From NCBI RefSeq assembly GCF_008728515.1, contig NC_044986.1, positions 115,680,313 through 115,744,312 on the forward strand: a stretch of 64,000 nt of DNA. Reading direction: 5' to 3'. Shown piece after piece: positions 11,520-22,093 of this stretch. Made by a program: the position numbers and the translations under genes. How positions within the stretch are numbered: the stretch's first letter is position 1; every line of letters begins with the position of its first letter. This DNA comes from Papio anubis. Taxonomy: Eukaryota > Chordata > Mammalia > Primates > Cercopithecidae. The notes under the pieces were generated by a model. The model worked only from the letters and a program-made list of their open reading frames with translations. It ran no database searches and was not told where the DNA came from.

Positions 11520-11638
11520 AGTAGAGATGAGGTTTTACCATGTTGGCTAGGCTGGTCTCAAGTTCCTGACCTTGTGATTCACCCACCTCGGCCTCCCAAA
11601 GTACTGAAATTACAGGCGTGAGCCACCGCACACAGCCT
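11326..11638 (-). mobile_element. Alu SINE with internal (TG)n
   Basis: A full-length antisense Alu with a perfect 15-base duplication, GAACTTCACTTTCTT, at 11311-11325 and 11639-11653. The middle A-rich linker, normally TTTTTGTATTTTT in this orientation, has been replaced by about 17 TG units at 11484-11517. Confidence 0.97.
11484..11517. repeat. (TG)n microsatellite inside Alu
   Basis: An uninterrupted TG tract grown from the linker of the enclosing Alu. It is likely to vary in length between individuals. Confidence 0.95.
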
Positions 11639-11653
11639 GAACTTCACTTTCTT

Positions 11654-12095
11654 AAGTTCGCTGTATGACTTTATCACAAATGTAACTTTTTATTTGGGCC
11701 AATTAGGGAGAATTTCTGAGCCTTGAAAGCAAAAGAACCTCGATTATACTTGACATTTAATACCAGGGTTTGGACGAACAGATCCTCGAGACAATGTGGG
11801 ACTGATTGCGGCAACAGGATGGAATGGAGCTGGTGGGAGACTCTTAAGTTGGTGGGGAAGCCAGCAATAGTAGTTTGCTCAGACAACATAGAGCACATCC
11901 CTCTGAATGCAGAGTTAAAGCCAAATGTAAGCAGAGTGGGTGTGTTGGATATTGGACACTTTGCAGCTATAAGCAAAGTGGAAGAGCTCTGTCAGTGAGT
12001 ACTATTTGCCCCTGGATAAAACACACAGCTTACTTCAAGTTCATATCCATAAAAGTACAATCCATGACATTAACTACACGCCTATAATAAAGAAT
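11654..12095. other. unassigned sequence with open frames on both strands
   Basis: No repeat is recognised. A 91-codon open frame (11723-11998, non-ATG start) and an overlapping opposite frame (11674-11976) lie here. Neither resembles a protein I know. The first ends near a GTGAGT word at about 11994. I treat both as probably fortuitous. Confidence 0.4.
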
Positions 12096-12324
12096 GATGA
12101 TAATAATAATAGCTATAATTTTTGAGAACTTGTTTTATGTTCGTGATTGTGCCAAGAGCTTTACTCGTTCTACCTCATTTAATCCTTACGAATTTCTTAT
12201 GAAGTAGATATAGTCACTTTTCCATTTTATAATCGAGGACACTGAAGTTGAAGCGATCAGGCAATGTGCCCAAGGTCACAAAACTAGTGGGTGATAGGGT
12301 TGAGTTTGGAACAAGGTTCTCATC
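12096..12324 (-). mobile_element. MIR SINE, antisense
   Basis: ATAATAGCTATAATTTTTGAG, CCTCATTTAATCCTTACG, CACTTTTCCATTTTATAATCG and GCCCAAGGTCACAAAACTAG follow the MIR consensus in reverse almost end to end. The MST LTR is inserted at or near its end. Confidence 0.85.
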
Positions 12325-12725
12325 TGATGTAGTTTGGATATTTGTCCTTGCCCAAATTTCCAATACCGGAGGTGGGACCTGGCGGGAGGTGTTTGGATCA
12401 CAAATGGCTTGGGCCATCACCTTGGCTCTGAGCTCTTGTGAGATTTGGTCGGTTAAAAATGTATAGCGCCTGCCCCTACCTCTCTCTCTGTCTCTCTCTC
12501 TCTCTTACTTTCTCTCTTGCCCCTGCTTTCACCATGTGATATGTCTGCTCCCCTTTGCCTTCCACCATGAATGTAAGCTTACAGAGGCCTCGTCAGAAGG
12601 TGAGCAGATGCCCGATGCCACGCCTTCTGTAGAGCCCACAGAACCGTGAGCCAATTAAACCTCTTTTCTTATAAATTACCCAGCTTCAGGTATTTCTTTA
12701 TAGCAATGCGAGAACTGCCTAATAT
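12325..12725 (+). mobile_element. MST-type MaLR solo LTR
   Basis: TGATGTAGTTTGGATATTTG at the start, then GGAGGTGTTTGGATCAC, a CT-rich middle, ACCATGTGATATGTCTG, GAACCGTGAGCCAATTAAAC and CTCTTTTCTTATAAATTACCC, ending AGAACTGCCTAATA. This is the complete order of a THE1/MST-family LTR. No internal sequence adjoins it, so it is a solo LTR. The AATTAAA-type word serves as the family's polyadenylation signal. Target duplications are not clear. Confidence 0.9.
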
Positions 12726-12879
12726 GTCTTCCACATCTTCCGAAGCATGAATAATAGTTATTTTAGTATTTGGAATCTCTTGTACTCTAGATTTCATGTG
12801 GGCAATCCTTATGTAATATCTTACCTAAAGATTTGCCTGTTTCTTAATGTCTCCTTTAGACTTTAGACTTGGGCAGGAG

Positions 12880-13174
12880 GAGGGGTGCCAGAAAACTCTG
12901 TAGAGAACCAGATAGTAAATATTTTAAGTTTTCTGGGATATGTGTTGCAACCAACAGCACTCAACTCTGTTTTGTGGGCCTAAAGCAGCCATGGCAACAT
13001 AAAATGAGCATGGCAGTATTCCAATAAAACTTCATTTATTGACTGTGGGATCTGAATCTCATATAGCTTTATCATTTCAAGAAATATTATTCTTTTAATT
13101 TTTAAAAAACCATTTAAAAATTCTTAACTCACAGGTTATACAGAAACAGGACTGTCATCATTTGCCAACCCTTG
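12880..13174 (+). mobile_element. hAT-Charlie DNA transposon fossil (MER33-like)
   Basis: Ends resemble GAGGGGTGCCAGAAAAC and CATTTGCCAACCCTTG. The interior reads CAGATAGTAAATATTTTAAG, AAGCAGCCATGGCAACATAA and TATTCCAATAAAACTTCATT, a well-known mammalian hAT-Charlie non-autonomous family. The family name is tentative. No clean 8-base duplication remains. Confidence 0.7.
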
Positions 13175-13179
13175 TTCTA

Positions 13180-13610
13180 AGGCTCCTAAAACATTCTATT
13201 TTTTCTCCCTCAGAAAGTCTTGTTCCTGCCTTCCCCGGACTCCACCTTTGTTCTTCAGATACGGTTTTCTATCTTATGACTGACTTTCCAACCCAGAAGC
13301 CTAGATTAATCATCAGTGTTATTCTTGATCTTTATCTCCTGTCCTTTGCCTACTCCTGCCATGTTTTGTTATGCAAAGTTCTTCTTGTTCTTTACCTGAA
13401 ACTTATTTCCAACTCCTGCTTTTCTTTACTTGTTCTATACCAATCTCTTCCAAGTGGAATTCTCCTCTTCCAGAGGACTCTTAAACTATTGATAAATCGC
13501 TTTTCACCATTGTGTCTCTTGTTCCATTTTTGAGACTCTTTTTCTCCATGTCTTTGGCCTCTAAAGTACAATTCAGTTTTAGATACAAAATACATTTTAA
13601 AATGCAATAT
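13180..13610 (+). mobile_element. possible L2 fragment
   Basis: AACCCAGAAGCCTAGATTAATC followed by GTTATTCTTGATC resembles the L2 ORF2 thumb region. The surrounding pyrimidine-rich sequence gives a 123-codon open frame (13162-13533) that I take as fortuitous. Confidence 0.35.
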
Positions 13611-13819
13611 AAGCAGTCAATGATGGTTGTTTCAGAATAGCAGATAATTCAAGAAATCCAAAAATACAGGCCCATTTATACCTATTATTCTATGTATTGG
13701 CATATTATACCTATGTTCTATGTAGTGGCTTGGCCACTAATTTTTTTGATAAAAATATTTCCATGAAAATCAATATTATCAATAATTAATAGATATATAA
13801 TAAAATTTTTAGTCCATAA

Positions 13820-14990
13820 CAACATATGTAAAGCTGTATATGATCATTTATTGACTCAATCATCTATTTTTGGCTATTTTGGGTAATGGTGTTTTTTTCA
13901 TTCTTACTAATAGCACTTGGTTGAAAATCCCTGTGACTGCTTCCTTGTACACATTGATGTTTAGTTATTTCCTTAAAATATGTTCCTCAAGCTGGGAATG
14001 CTTCACTGACATTTTTGCATTTTGCAAGGACTATTTATTGATATTCCAAAATTATCCTACAAAAAGTTTTATTGATTTTTACCTCTATGAGTAATGTATT
14101 AAGTATTTTTTTCTCAGGCAAGCCAATGCTGGGTATTAGTAATTTTAAAAACTTAAACTTCTAAATAAATAGGTAAAAAATAATATGCATTAAGAATTAT
14201 TAAGGACATTAGATTTTTTCCTAACATATCCTTTCTAATTATTTTCTCAGTTTGTGGAATCTCTTTAAATTTTATGACATCTTCTGTCACAGAAGTTTTA
14301 AAAAGATTTATAGACTCAAGTATTCTATTTGTTTTTTTGGGGTTTTTTTCCATGTTAGTTTTCTGGTGTAGATATCATTTTAGGACATCTATCGGCTGGG
14401 CATGGTGGCTCATGCCTATAATTCCAGCATTTAGGAGGCTGAGGCAGAAGGATCATCTGAGGTCAGGAGTTTGAAATTTAGCCTGGCTAACATGGTGAAA
14501 CCCCTTCTCTACCAAAATACAAAAATTAGGTGGGCTTGGTGGTAGGCACCTGTAATCCCAGCTACTCAGGAGGCTGCAGCAGGAGAATCACTTGAACCCA
14601 GGAGGTGGAGGTTGCAGTGAGCCGAGATAGCTGCGCCACTGCACTCCAGCCTGGATGATAGAGCGAGACTCTGTTTCAAAAAAAAAAAAAAAGAACATCT
14701 TTCACATTATTTTTACATTTATGGAATTGTTCTTCATGTTAATATTTAAATATTTCATTCAGATTAGTTGCCATGAAGTTGGTTAACAATATTTTTTAAA
14801 TAAGATTTCATTTTCTTATTGATTTGAAGTGCTAGCTTTAACTTATAATAAAAGTACTATTTGGGGAACATTTTATACTTTCAATTTGTTCTGTTGATGT
14901 TTCTGCATATTCCCTCCACAGCCTTTAAAATATTGTAAATATATAAGAGTCACTTTTCATATAATTCTACTTTAAAAATGTCTGACTTTG
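13820..14990 (-). mobile_element. old L1 (L1M) 3' part, antisense, split by Alu
   Basis: Antisense L1 signals run in order: ACTATTTATTGATATTCC, CCAATGCTGGGTATTAG, GACATCTTCTGTCACAGAAG, then after the Alu TATTGATTTGAAGTGCTAGC and TAAAATATTGTAAATATAT. These correspond to the 3' UTR and C-terminal ORF2. The copy is 5' truncated and heavily decayed. Confidence 0.65.
14394..14692 (+). mobile_element. Alu SINE, full length
   Basis: Starts GGCTGGGCATGGTGG, with both monomers and an A-rich end. The flanks GGACATCT and GAACATCT are a decayed target duplication. It is inserted in an antisense L1. Confidence 0.96.
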
Positions 14991-15159
14991 TACCTCATTC
15001 TGTAATGAGTCGGTAAGTTTCAGATGAAATGACCACATTGCTCATATGGCCTTATCTGGCATAAAGAAATGGAGTCATAGAATGGCTGGTTTTAGGTTCC
15101 TTTCTCTCTGTTCCACAGTAACCTCATTGCTCTATTGACTCTTCTATTATGTCTACCAT

Positions 15160-15258
15160 AGACTCTATGTGTCCCAAGGTCAAGCACCACCCCCATTCTT
15201 GATTCCTCTGTGCCTAGCTCAGATGTAGTACCTTATCCAAGCCTCTGATTTTATGGGG
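15160..15258 (-). mobile_element. possible MIR fragment split by MLT1
   Basis: The sequence before the MLT1 LTR and about 60 bases after it (GGGCATTGCCCAAG, TAGCAGAGGTAGAA) together resemble an antisense MIR. Support is weak. Confidence 0.3.
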
Positions 15259-15615
15259 TGTCTTAATCAGTCCAGGCTGATATAACAGAATACATTGGCC
15301 TGGGTGATTTATATGCACCATAAATTTATTATTTATAGTTCTAGAGCCTGTGAAGTACAATGTTAAGGCATCAGCAGATTCAGTGTCTGGTGAGGGCTGT
15401 CGTCTGCTTCTAAATGGTGCCTTCTTGCTGCCTCCTCCTGTCAGGGAAGAGGCAGGAACCGTCTTTAAGTCACTTTTTTAAAGGCAATCTCATTCATGAG
15501 GGTGGAGGCCTCATGCCCAAATCATCCCCTAAAGTCACCATGTCTTACTATGTCAACAATGGGGATGAGCTTTCAACATGAGTTTTGGAGAGACACAAAT
15601 ATTCAGATCATAGCA
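15259..15615 (-). mobile_element. MLT1 MaLR solo LTR, antisense
   Basis: TGTCTTAATCAGTCCAGGCTG, ACATTGGCCTGGGTGATTTAT, GATTCAGTGTCTGGTGAGGG, CTCATTCATGAGGGTGGAGG and GAGACACAAATATTCAG are in the reverse order of an MLT1 LTR, ending CATAGCA. No internal region is attached. Confidence 0.88.
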
Positions 15616-15781
15616 CGAGGTGAGGGCATTGCCCAAGTTGTACTGCAAATGAATAAATAGCAGAGGTAGAAATAGTTCTCATATCTTTTAAATTCTAGTC
15701 CATTGGTTCTCACTTTTAATTTGTTTTTCAGATCATTTGAATTTCTCATTTACCTGTGTAGACATTGTGGTTTTTGTTGTC

Positions 15782-15809
15782 TTCAACAACAACAACAACA
15801 ACAACAGCA
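15782..15809. repeat. (CAA)n microsatellite
   Basis: Eight or so CAA units with one CAG, followed by a purine-rich GAAAGAAAGA run. Confidence 0.9.
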
Positions 15810-16345
15810 AAGAAAGAAAGATAAAGGAAAAAAAGAGAGACAGTTATTTCCTCAGGTTGATTACCAACGTAATTGCTCTGTTTTCTGATTTTTCTCACCC
15901 ATCCCTGTTTTTAAGGAAAAGATTTAAATAACATAAATGTTCTGAATATTTACATTTATTCACCATAAGTTTTTAGTGAAATTCTACTTAAATAGAGCTG
16001 TATTTAAGGAGTTCTATTGTAGGGTAGGGTTATAACTCCTTTCTAAGCTTGTTTAAGTTTCATACAAGGTGAACACCTTGGGAGCCACCTTTGTTTCTGT
16101 GTCATGTCTGGCAATAATACAAGCTCAATAAACTGAACTGAACTCTCATTACCTAATCATGCATCTCCCTTGATTTTTTTGCTTCATGAACAAAGAGCTG
16201 CTTTTGTGGGTACATAAAGGGTGTTTTCCGGTAGTTGTTAAATATTAGTATTTAATATTAGTTGTTGTCTATGTAAGTATTCATTTTTATTTAGACAAAA
16301 ATATCCTACAGGGTGAGCCTCATTCATTAAGAATTAATTCAGGCA

Positions 16346-16366
16346 TCATCTCTCTCTCTCTCTTTC
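16346..16366. repeat. (CT)n short tract
   Basis: TCTCTCTCTCTCTCTTTCC, a short dinucleotide run. Confidence 0.85.
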
Positions 16367-16374
16367 CTCTCCCT

Positions 16375-16597
16375 ACTCTTCTTGCTACCAAAATTTTCCT
16401 GATGCCTTCAGGCTAAGTTGAATGACCTTTCTCTATGTTCCAATGATACCTGTTTATATTTCCTTCCTGGCACATACCATTTTGCATATTTTGTATAACG
16501 ATCCGCTTGTGACGGTTACCTCCTCCAGATTATAAATCTAGCAGAGATCCTAAATGTAGTTGTCATAAACATTTCTTAATAAATGAATCTATGTCCA
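16375..16597 (+). mobile_element. L2 LINE 3' end (probable)
   Basis: GATGCCTTCAGGCTAAGTTG, TTTCCTTCCTGGCACATACC, CCTCCAGATTATAAATC and CATTTCTTAATAAATGAATC are in L2 3' UTR order. Confidence 0.5.
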
Positions 16598-16828
16598 ACA
16601 TATTTGATTTAGAGCTGACCAAGGCTAAGGATCAGGCAGACACATGATTTATCTACCGATGAATTTCAAATTTGAAATGCCTTGAAAAAACAGTTTTAAT
16701 AAACAGTTAAAGCAAAAACTAAACAGATTTAATAAACAGTTAAAGCATAAATATTCTGTTAGGGATAATTTCCAATCTTACTTTAAAATAACAGCAATCA
16801 ATTTTCTTCTTGGACTATGTGTAAAATA

Positions 16829-16852
16829 TATATATATTTTACATATATTTCC

Positions 16853-16888
<36 letters not shown>
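16829..16888. repeat. (TA)n(CA)n compound microsatellite
   Basis: A TATATA run with an embedded TTTACATATATTTCC, followed by about 12 CA units. Confidence 0.93.
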
Positions 16889-16889
<1 letters not shown>

Positions 16890-17090
16890 AACAAATTACC
16901 AAGACCCAGGTCTGATGGCATCTGTCTCTGCAGGAAAGTTAATATGAAATATCTAAAAGAAGGCATCTCCTAGTCTCCTAGACTTAAAGTCACCCAAAGT
17001 ATATGGTCTTGTCTATACAGAGACATATGTCATAAGGATAAAAATGCATTTAGAAATTTCCATGTTCTTTCTCAATATAGAAATATGTGA

Positions 17091-17104
17091 GTTGCCATAG
17101 CAAC
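17091..17104. promoter_or_regulatory. RFX X-box-like motif
   Basis: GTTGCCATAGCAAC fits the palindromic RFX consensus GTNRCC-NN-RGYAAC at every specified position. It lies outside any recognised repeat. Binding is inferred only from the motif. Confidence 0.45.
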
Positions 17105-17998
17105 AAGTGTTATAGATTCATTTATTCTCTTTTTGTTATTAAAAAAATGCAGAAGCTGAAATATTTTATAATAAACTTTGCCATTGATGTCTAGGAGAAT
17201 ATTTTTGTGATCATCTAAGATACTTGAAAGAATATGTTAAAATGGGAATAGAAGAATCTTTCTTAATAAAACGTCATTGAACTATCACACACACACAAAA
17301 AACCATCAAGTCACATATATTTCCAAATAACATGAAACCTTCCAGGGTAGGGCAAATAATATTTTGTTTTTGCTATTGGGATATGAAATGGAGTCAGATT
17401 TATTTTAAGAGAACAATATCAGAAACTTGAAATATAAATAATCACCCCTTAAATGATGAATGCTTTCCTTTTTTATATGTAACTTCCGATCACAAATGAG
17501 CATGTTTTATGCTTTTTAAATAAACAATACATTAATGACCAAATGTACCTCATTAAAAGAAATTAACCCTTGACGAAATTAAGAAAGACTCTGAAGGAAA
17601 TAGAAGACTTACAGATGTTGAAATGATAAGCATACTATTATCATACTGGTGAAGATGGAGAATTTAAGTTGGTTTTAAAAACATTGAATTGAAACATTCA
17701 GATACTCAATTAGGAGAGTCGTCAAGCAATAGTGTGTTTTTCTAAAAGTCCCACAATTATATCCTATGCTTTCCCTTGTAGCTTTGGACTTAAAGCTTCA
17801 TCTGAGTGCTCAGGTCTGCTTGGATGTTTCGCAAGTTCTGCAGCCAGGAGCTGAAGTTATGATCTCCAAAACTCCCTACCTATTCTCCCTCCCGGCTTTT
17901 CCATCTCCATAAATGGCAGCACATCTGTCCATGGGCCTAAGAAACACCAGGACCCTCTTATAGGGTGTCTTACAGTATCCTTAGAGACTCTCTCCTCC

Positions 17999-18257
17999 GG
18001 GTGGATCACGAGGTCAAGAGATCGAGACCAGCCTGGCCAACGTGGTGAAACCCCGTCTCTACTAAAAATACAAAAATTAGACGGGCGTGGTGCTGCGTGC
18101 CTGTAGTCCCAGCTACCCGCCCTGCCCGGGAGGCTGAGAAGGAGAAGGGCGTGAACCCGGGAGGCAGAGCTTGCAGTGAGCCGTGATCGTGCCACTGCAC
18201 TCCAGCCTGGGCGACAGCGCGAGACTCTGTCTCAAAAAAAAAAAAAAAAAAAGAAAA
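17999..18257 (+). mobile_element. Alu SINE, 5' truncated
   Basis: Begins inside the left monomer at GGGTGGATCACGAGGTCAAG, lacking the first ~55 bases, and runs to a long A tail with AAAAAG units. The flanks AGAGACTCTCTCC and AAAGACTCCCTCT are a diverged duplication. An extra CCCGCCCTG lies in the right monomer. Confidence 0.96.
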
Positions 18258-18385
18258 AGAAAAAGACTCCCTCTGCACCCCTTCAACACCACTCAATAAC
18301 CTGCCAATTATTTGCCTCCTAATTATTTTCTGAATTGGTTGCCTCGTCTTTTTGCTGACTTCAGCTTTCTAAAATGAACCCCTCT

Positions 18386-18683
18386 GGCCAGACGCGGTGG
18401 CTCACGCCTGTAATCTCAGGACTCTGGAAGGCCAAGGTGGGCAGATCGCCTGACGTCAGGAGTTCGAGACCAGCCTGGCCAAAAAGGCGAAACACTGTCT
18501 CTATTGAAAATGCAAAAATTAGCCCGGCGTGGTGGCGGGCACCTGTAATCCCAGCTACTCGGGAAGCTGAGGCAGGAGAATCGCTTGAACCCGGGAGGTG
18601 GAGGTTGCAGAGAGCTGAGATCAGGCCACTGCACTCCAGCCTGGGCAACAGGAGGGAAATTCCGTCTCAAAACAAAACAAAAC
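18386..18683 (+). mobile_element. Alu SINE, full length
   Basis: Starts GGCCAGACGCGGTGG and ends in (AAAAC)n. A perfect 14-base duplication, AAAATGAACCCCTC, lies at 18371-18384 and 18684-18697. The interior is AluS-like. Confidence 0.97.
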
Positions 18684-19017
18684 AAAATGAACCCCTCCTT
18701 CCCTCCTACCTGGGTGACTACAGTAGTTTCCCCAGTGGTCTCTTTCTCTGTCTTCTGGTCTTGGCCCCCATCTGTGTCCTCCACAGAGTAATGGCAGAGC
18801 ACTAATGTCAACAACAAACTCTCATTTTCTCACCCAATCCCCTTCCATCGTTCCCACTGACTAAACACAATCAAAACTGTTTCACGTGACACTGACCCGG
18901 CCTCTGCCCTCCTCTCCACCCTCACTTTCCTTCATACTCCAAAGAGATGCCTATGTCTAGTAACAGATCTTTCCCATCTTTGAATCCTCAGTGCCTGGCA
19001 TCAAGCTTCTCTGAGGC

Positions 19018-19337
19018 GGCTGGGTGTGGCGGCTTCTGCCTGTAATCCCAGCACTTTGGGAGGTTGAGGTGGGCGGATCACTTGAGGCCAGAAGTTTAAG
19101 ACCAGCCTGGGCAACACGGCAAAACCCACCCTCTATTAAAAACGTCAAAAATTAACTGAGTGTGGTGGTGTGCACCTATTATCTCAGCTACTTGGGAGGC
19201 TGAGGCACGAGAATTGCTTTAACCCAGGAGGGAGAGGTTGCAGTGAGCTGGGATCGTGCTACCACACTCCAGCCTGGGCAACAGAGTGAGACCCTGTCTC
19301 AAAGCAAAACAAAACAAAACAAAGCAAATAAACAAAC
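19018..19337 (+). mobile_element. Alu SINE, old type
   Basis: AluJ-like features include TTGAGGCCAGAAGTTTAAG and CCTGGGCAACACGG. The tail is an (AAAC)n/(AAAT)n mix. AAGCTTCTCTGAG and AGAACTTCTCTGAG form a diverged target duplication. Confidence 0.96.
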
Positions 19338-19352
19338 AAGAACTTCTCTGAG

Positions 19353-20612
19353 AAGGCCAACCTTTTAACAGGATTAAATATTAGGTAATATAATTTAAGG
19401 TTATTGACATGATGCTATTACTTCTGGTGTAGTTGTCTGCTAACTCTTTTTCAATTAAGAAATTTTTTTATTAAAAAGTTCTTACTAGACATCTCATTTT
19501 GAATCAAACTTAAAAGCAAAAAAGAAGAATACTGAAAAGAAGGCAGTGTCAAGTTTTAAAAAATAAGACACTATTGCCTGCTCCTTGCAGAACAGATTTG
19601 AGCAGTTTCTGGATATTGTTCCTGTGGGCACATGGAGGGTAACATGCTGCATAGGAACACAGAGTTCTAGACCACATGGTACCCAGGAGGAAACAGTACT
19701 CCTGGGTATCAAGCAAAGAGAAAAAATAAACCCCAAATCTTTGGGTTCTGTGATCTCCAGCGATGAATCCACTGCTTGCTAGCCTGAGCTCCCAGCTCTG
19801 GGTGGTGCATTCCACACTCCTTCACTGGCACCACTGAGTGTTTGAGCAGACATGGCCAGATGTGCTGGTTACACTGCATTCCAGAGGCAGGATGGCATAA
19901 ATTGGATTCTAATGGCTCAGACAAGTAAGTGTGCCCCACCAAACACCTCGCTTACCAGAAGGAAATGAGTTCTGCAGTAGGGACCACTCTTCATTAACCA
20001 AGATGAGTTAAAGGGTTGTGTGGGCACCTGCAGGTTGCGATGTTCAGCAGCTATTCAGACAACAGCTTCCCAAATGGCACACATCTTACTAAACCTTTGC
20101 AAACGGAGGGCCAGCCAGACTTTGAATCTGAGGAGGAGCTAAGGTTATCCATTACAGCCATCCGTGAGCTTTCTTGGAAAATATATTGGTGTGTGTGCAG
20201 GGAAGGACTGCCTGACTGGGTATTTAATGTGACAACCATTCGTGCTTTGCAAGGGCAACACAAAAAGAAGCTTTTTAGAAGGTTTGCTGGTCTCTGATGG
20301 TTTCACAAATATCAAGAATGACATTTCCATTAAAAATGGCCCAAATACTTTCATTGCATTTTAAGAACCTCAGACTTCAGAAAGAAGCCAGGATGTCTCT
20401 GTCTGTTCCGGTTCACCAGCAGTCACTGTCAAAGGCAACATCTAAATGGTTACAAGATGTGATCTGATTCCATACACTTCAATTGGCGATTCTAGAAATG
20501 TAACACCAAAAATACTAATAACTATTTTATGCCTCAAAATGAATATATACATTTATATTCTCCTGTGTATTAATAAACTGTTGAATTTTTAGGAGTATTA
20601 ATACTGTGCTGT
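19353..20612. other. unassigned sequence
   Basis: Repeat-poor, about 1.25 kb. An 85-codon open frame starts at an ATG at 20040 and ends at 20297. It resembles no protein I know and has no visible splice context. Confidence 0.4.
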
Positions 20613-20831
20613 CCTTACTAGAAATAGCAATTACGATAATGGGCATCTGCATAGCACATCATGTTTTAGAGTGTACTTCTTCACATTCTTGTTTGATCTT
20701 TATGAAGCCTCTGTGAAATAGAGAGGCAGTCCATTATCTTCCATTTATTCTACAGATTGGGAAACTGTGGACAGGAGAAGGTAAAGTTAAGAATCTGCAC
20801 TGAATTTCTGATCATTGATGATTGTCTAGTT
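20613..20831 (-). mobile_element. MIR SINE, antisense
   Basis: TTGTTTGATCTTTATGAAGCC, ATCTTCCATTTATTCTACAG and ATTGGGAAACTGTGGACAG match the antisense MIR core. Confidence 0.75.
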
Positions 20832-21300
20832 TTGAGGGTCATGGACGTCTGAGTTAGGCAAAAACTTGGTACAACTTTGATTTAAAAAATTTTGAAATAT
20901 TAAACTCTCATACATCTATTCTGCTATGAGTTAGTTAGCTAAGAAAGTCACAATATGACCTCTAGGATCTACGACAAGGGGAATACCTTGTGGTTGATCA
21001 AGAGGGCCGACTGGGCTATTTTGTAACTTACATATTTCATTGTAGATACTGGTCATGGATAATGAACACAACTAGCTGCTGACAGCAAGAAGGCTCAGTG
21101 GTGTCCTGGTGCAAGAGCCACAGGGGGTTCTAGAGTTTTGTGGTGGGGTCCCAGTGACCTTGGCACTGTGAAAAGCTGTGCTCAGAGTGATGACTCAAGA
21201 GCCCAGAAGAGAATTCACAGGTGAATGCTATTGTGAAGCAACGGCAAGCTGGGATCTGGGCTTGGTTTTGCAAAGCTCTGCTTCTCTCAATTTCATGTAC
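20832..21300. other. unassigned sequence
   Basis: No repeat or exon is recognised. Confidence 0.4.
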
Positions 21301-21304
21301 TTAG

Positions 21305-21455
21305 GAAGCACACTTGGATCTTGTTAAAAGTCAGATTTGAATTCAGTGGATCTGCAGGGAGTCCTAAGCGTCTGTATTTTTTTTTTTTTTTTTTTTTTCA
21401 GGCTCCTAGGTAACACTTGCTGCTGGTCCACAGACCATCTTTGACTAGCAAGATT
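21305..21455 (+). mobile_element. MER5-type hAT MITE with poly-T expansion
   Basis: TTGGATCTTGTTAAAAGTCAG, GATCTGCAGGGAGTCC, TAGGTAACACTTGCTGCTGG and TCCACAGACCATCTTTGA follow MER5A order. A run of 22 T occupies 21377-21398, where the family has a short pyrimidine patch. Confidence 0.7.
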
Positions 21456-21459
21456 ATAA

Positions 21460-22091
21460 AGAACCACACCAGGAACCTTGCTTCCCTCTAACCCCAGTTC
21501 AGCCACTTCTACCTTTTGGCTTACAAATCCCAAGAGCTAGCTTATGGGATGGGAATGGACTAATTTCCATTGTTTTATTTTACCAGTCATTTATCTTCTC
21601 CCTAGAGAAAATACGATTTAGTATCTGCTACTGAGATGCCATTCCAATCCACTGCAGAGAACGAGAAACATAAGTCATAGGCATAGAGACTGTGTATCCA
21701 CAAGCGAAAACATGTTTCTAAAATCCGAAAAGAGCAGTCAAGATATACAAGTATTTCTGAGAGATAAAGCCTCATCCATCATGCAAAGAGGTGAGCAAAA
21801 TATTTCCTTTTCTGTTTTGTTTTTTTTTTCGGTCAGAAAAACAATAGAATAGAACCGTACCTCTCCAAGTAGGAGAGCCCCTGCCTCTACTATGCTCCCC
21901 TCAACTCCAACTCCTAGTTCAACATAGGCTTTTACTCACAATGGCTCTGTTTACAAGTGGCAGAGCTGAGTTACAGTGATCTCTGTGGCCACACGATGCA
22001 TCCGTCTATGCATGTGGATATTCTAATGTATTCTGTAATGAAGAATATCTTGTTTCAAGATCTTCTGAGATGTTTTCCCCTCATTATTATG
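21460..22091. other. unassigned sequence with one copy of an unclassified repeat
   Basis: Mostly unique-looking. Positions 21929-22070 are homologous to 25851-25994 (described separately). Confidence 0.45.
21929..22070 (+). repeat. unclassified interspersed repeat, copy 1
   Basis: Shares with 25851-25994 the words ATGGCTCTGTTTACAAGTGG, GTGGATATTCTA and GTGTAT-like ends in the same order and spacing. By eye identity is about 80% over the first 105 bases, then weaker. I do not recognise a family. Confidence 0.8.
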
Positions 22092-22093
22092 TA

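Larger units (their letters stand above)
15616..16380. other. mostly unassigned sequence
   Basis: Apart from a possible MIR end near 15620-15670 and the CAA tract, no family is recognised. Confidence 0.35.
16600..17998. other. unassigned sequence with microsatellites
   Basis: No transposon is recognised over most of this 1.4 kb. It holds a 20-base word (TTTAATAAACAGTTAAAGCA) repeated at 16695 and 16728, a TA/CA microsatellite and a near-perfect RFX-type motif. Confidence 0.4.

Noticed and set aside
11707..11998. Possible exon ending at a GTGAGT word near 11994
   Set aside because: The putative acceptor near 11706 has a poor pyrimidine tract, the frame has a stop just upstream of its non-ATG start, and the opposite strand is equally open. 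Kept only as unassigned sequence.
12475..12525. CT-repeat as an independent microsatellite
   Set aside because: A CT-rich middle is a normal part of MST/THE1 LTRs; listed within that element.
18006..18817. Open frames of 95-143 codons on both strands
   Set aside because: They are translations of the two Alu elements and their flanks; Alu-derived frames recur throughout the genome.
20040..20297. 85-codon ATG open frame
   Set aside because: No family resemblance, no promoter, no splice sites; this length is common by chance in 64 kb.
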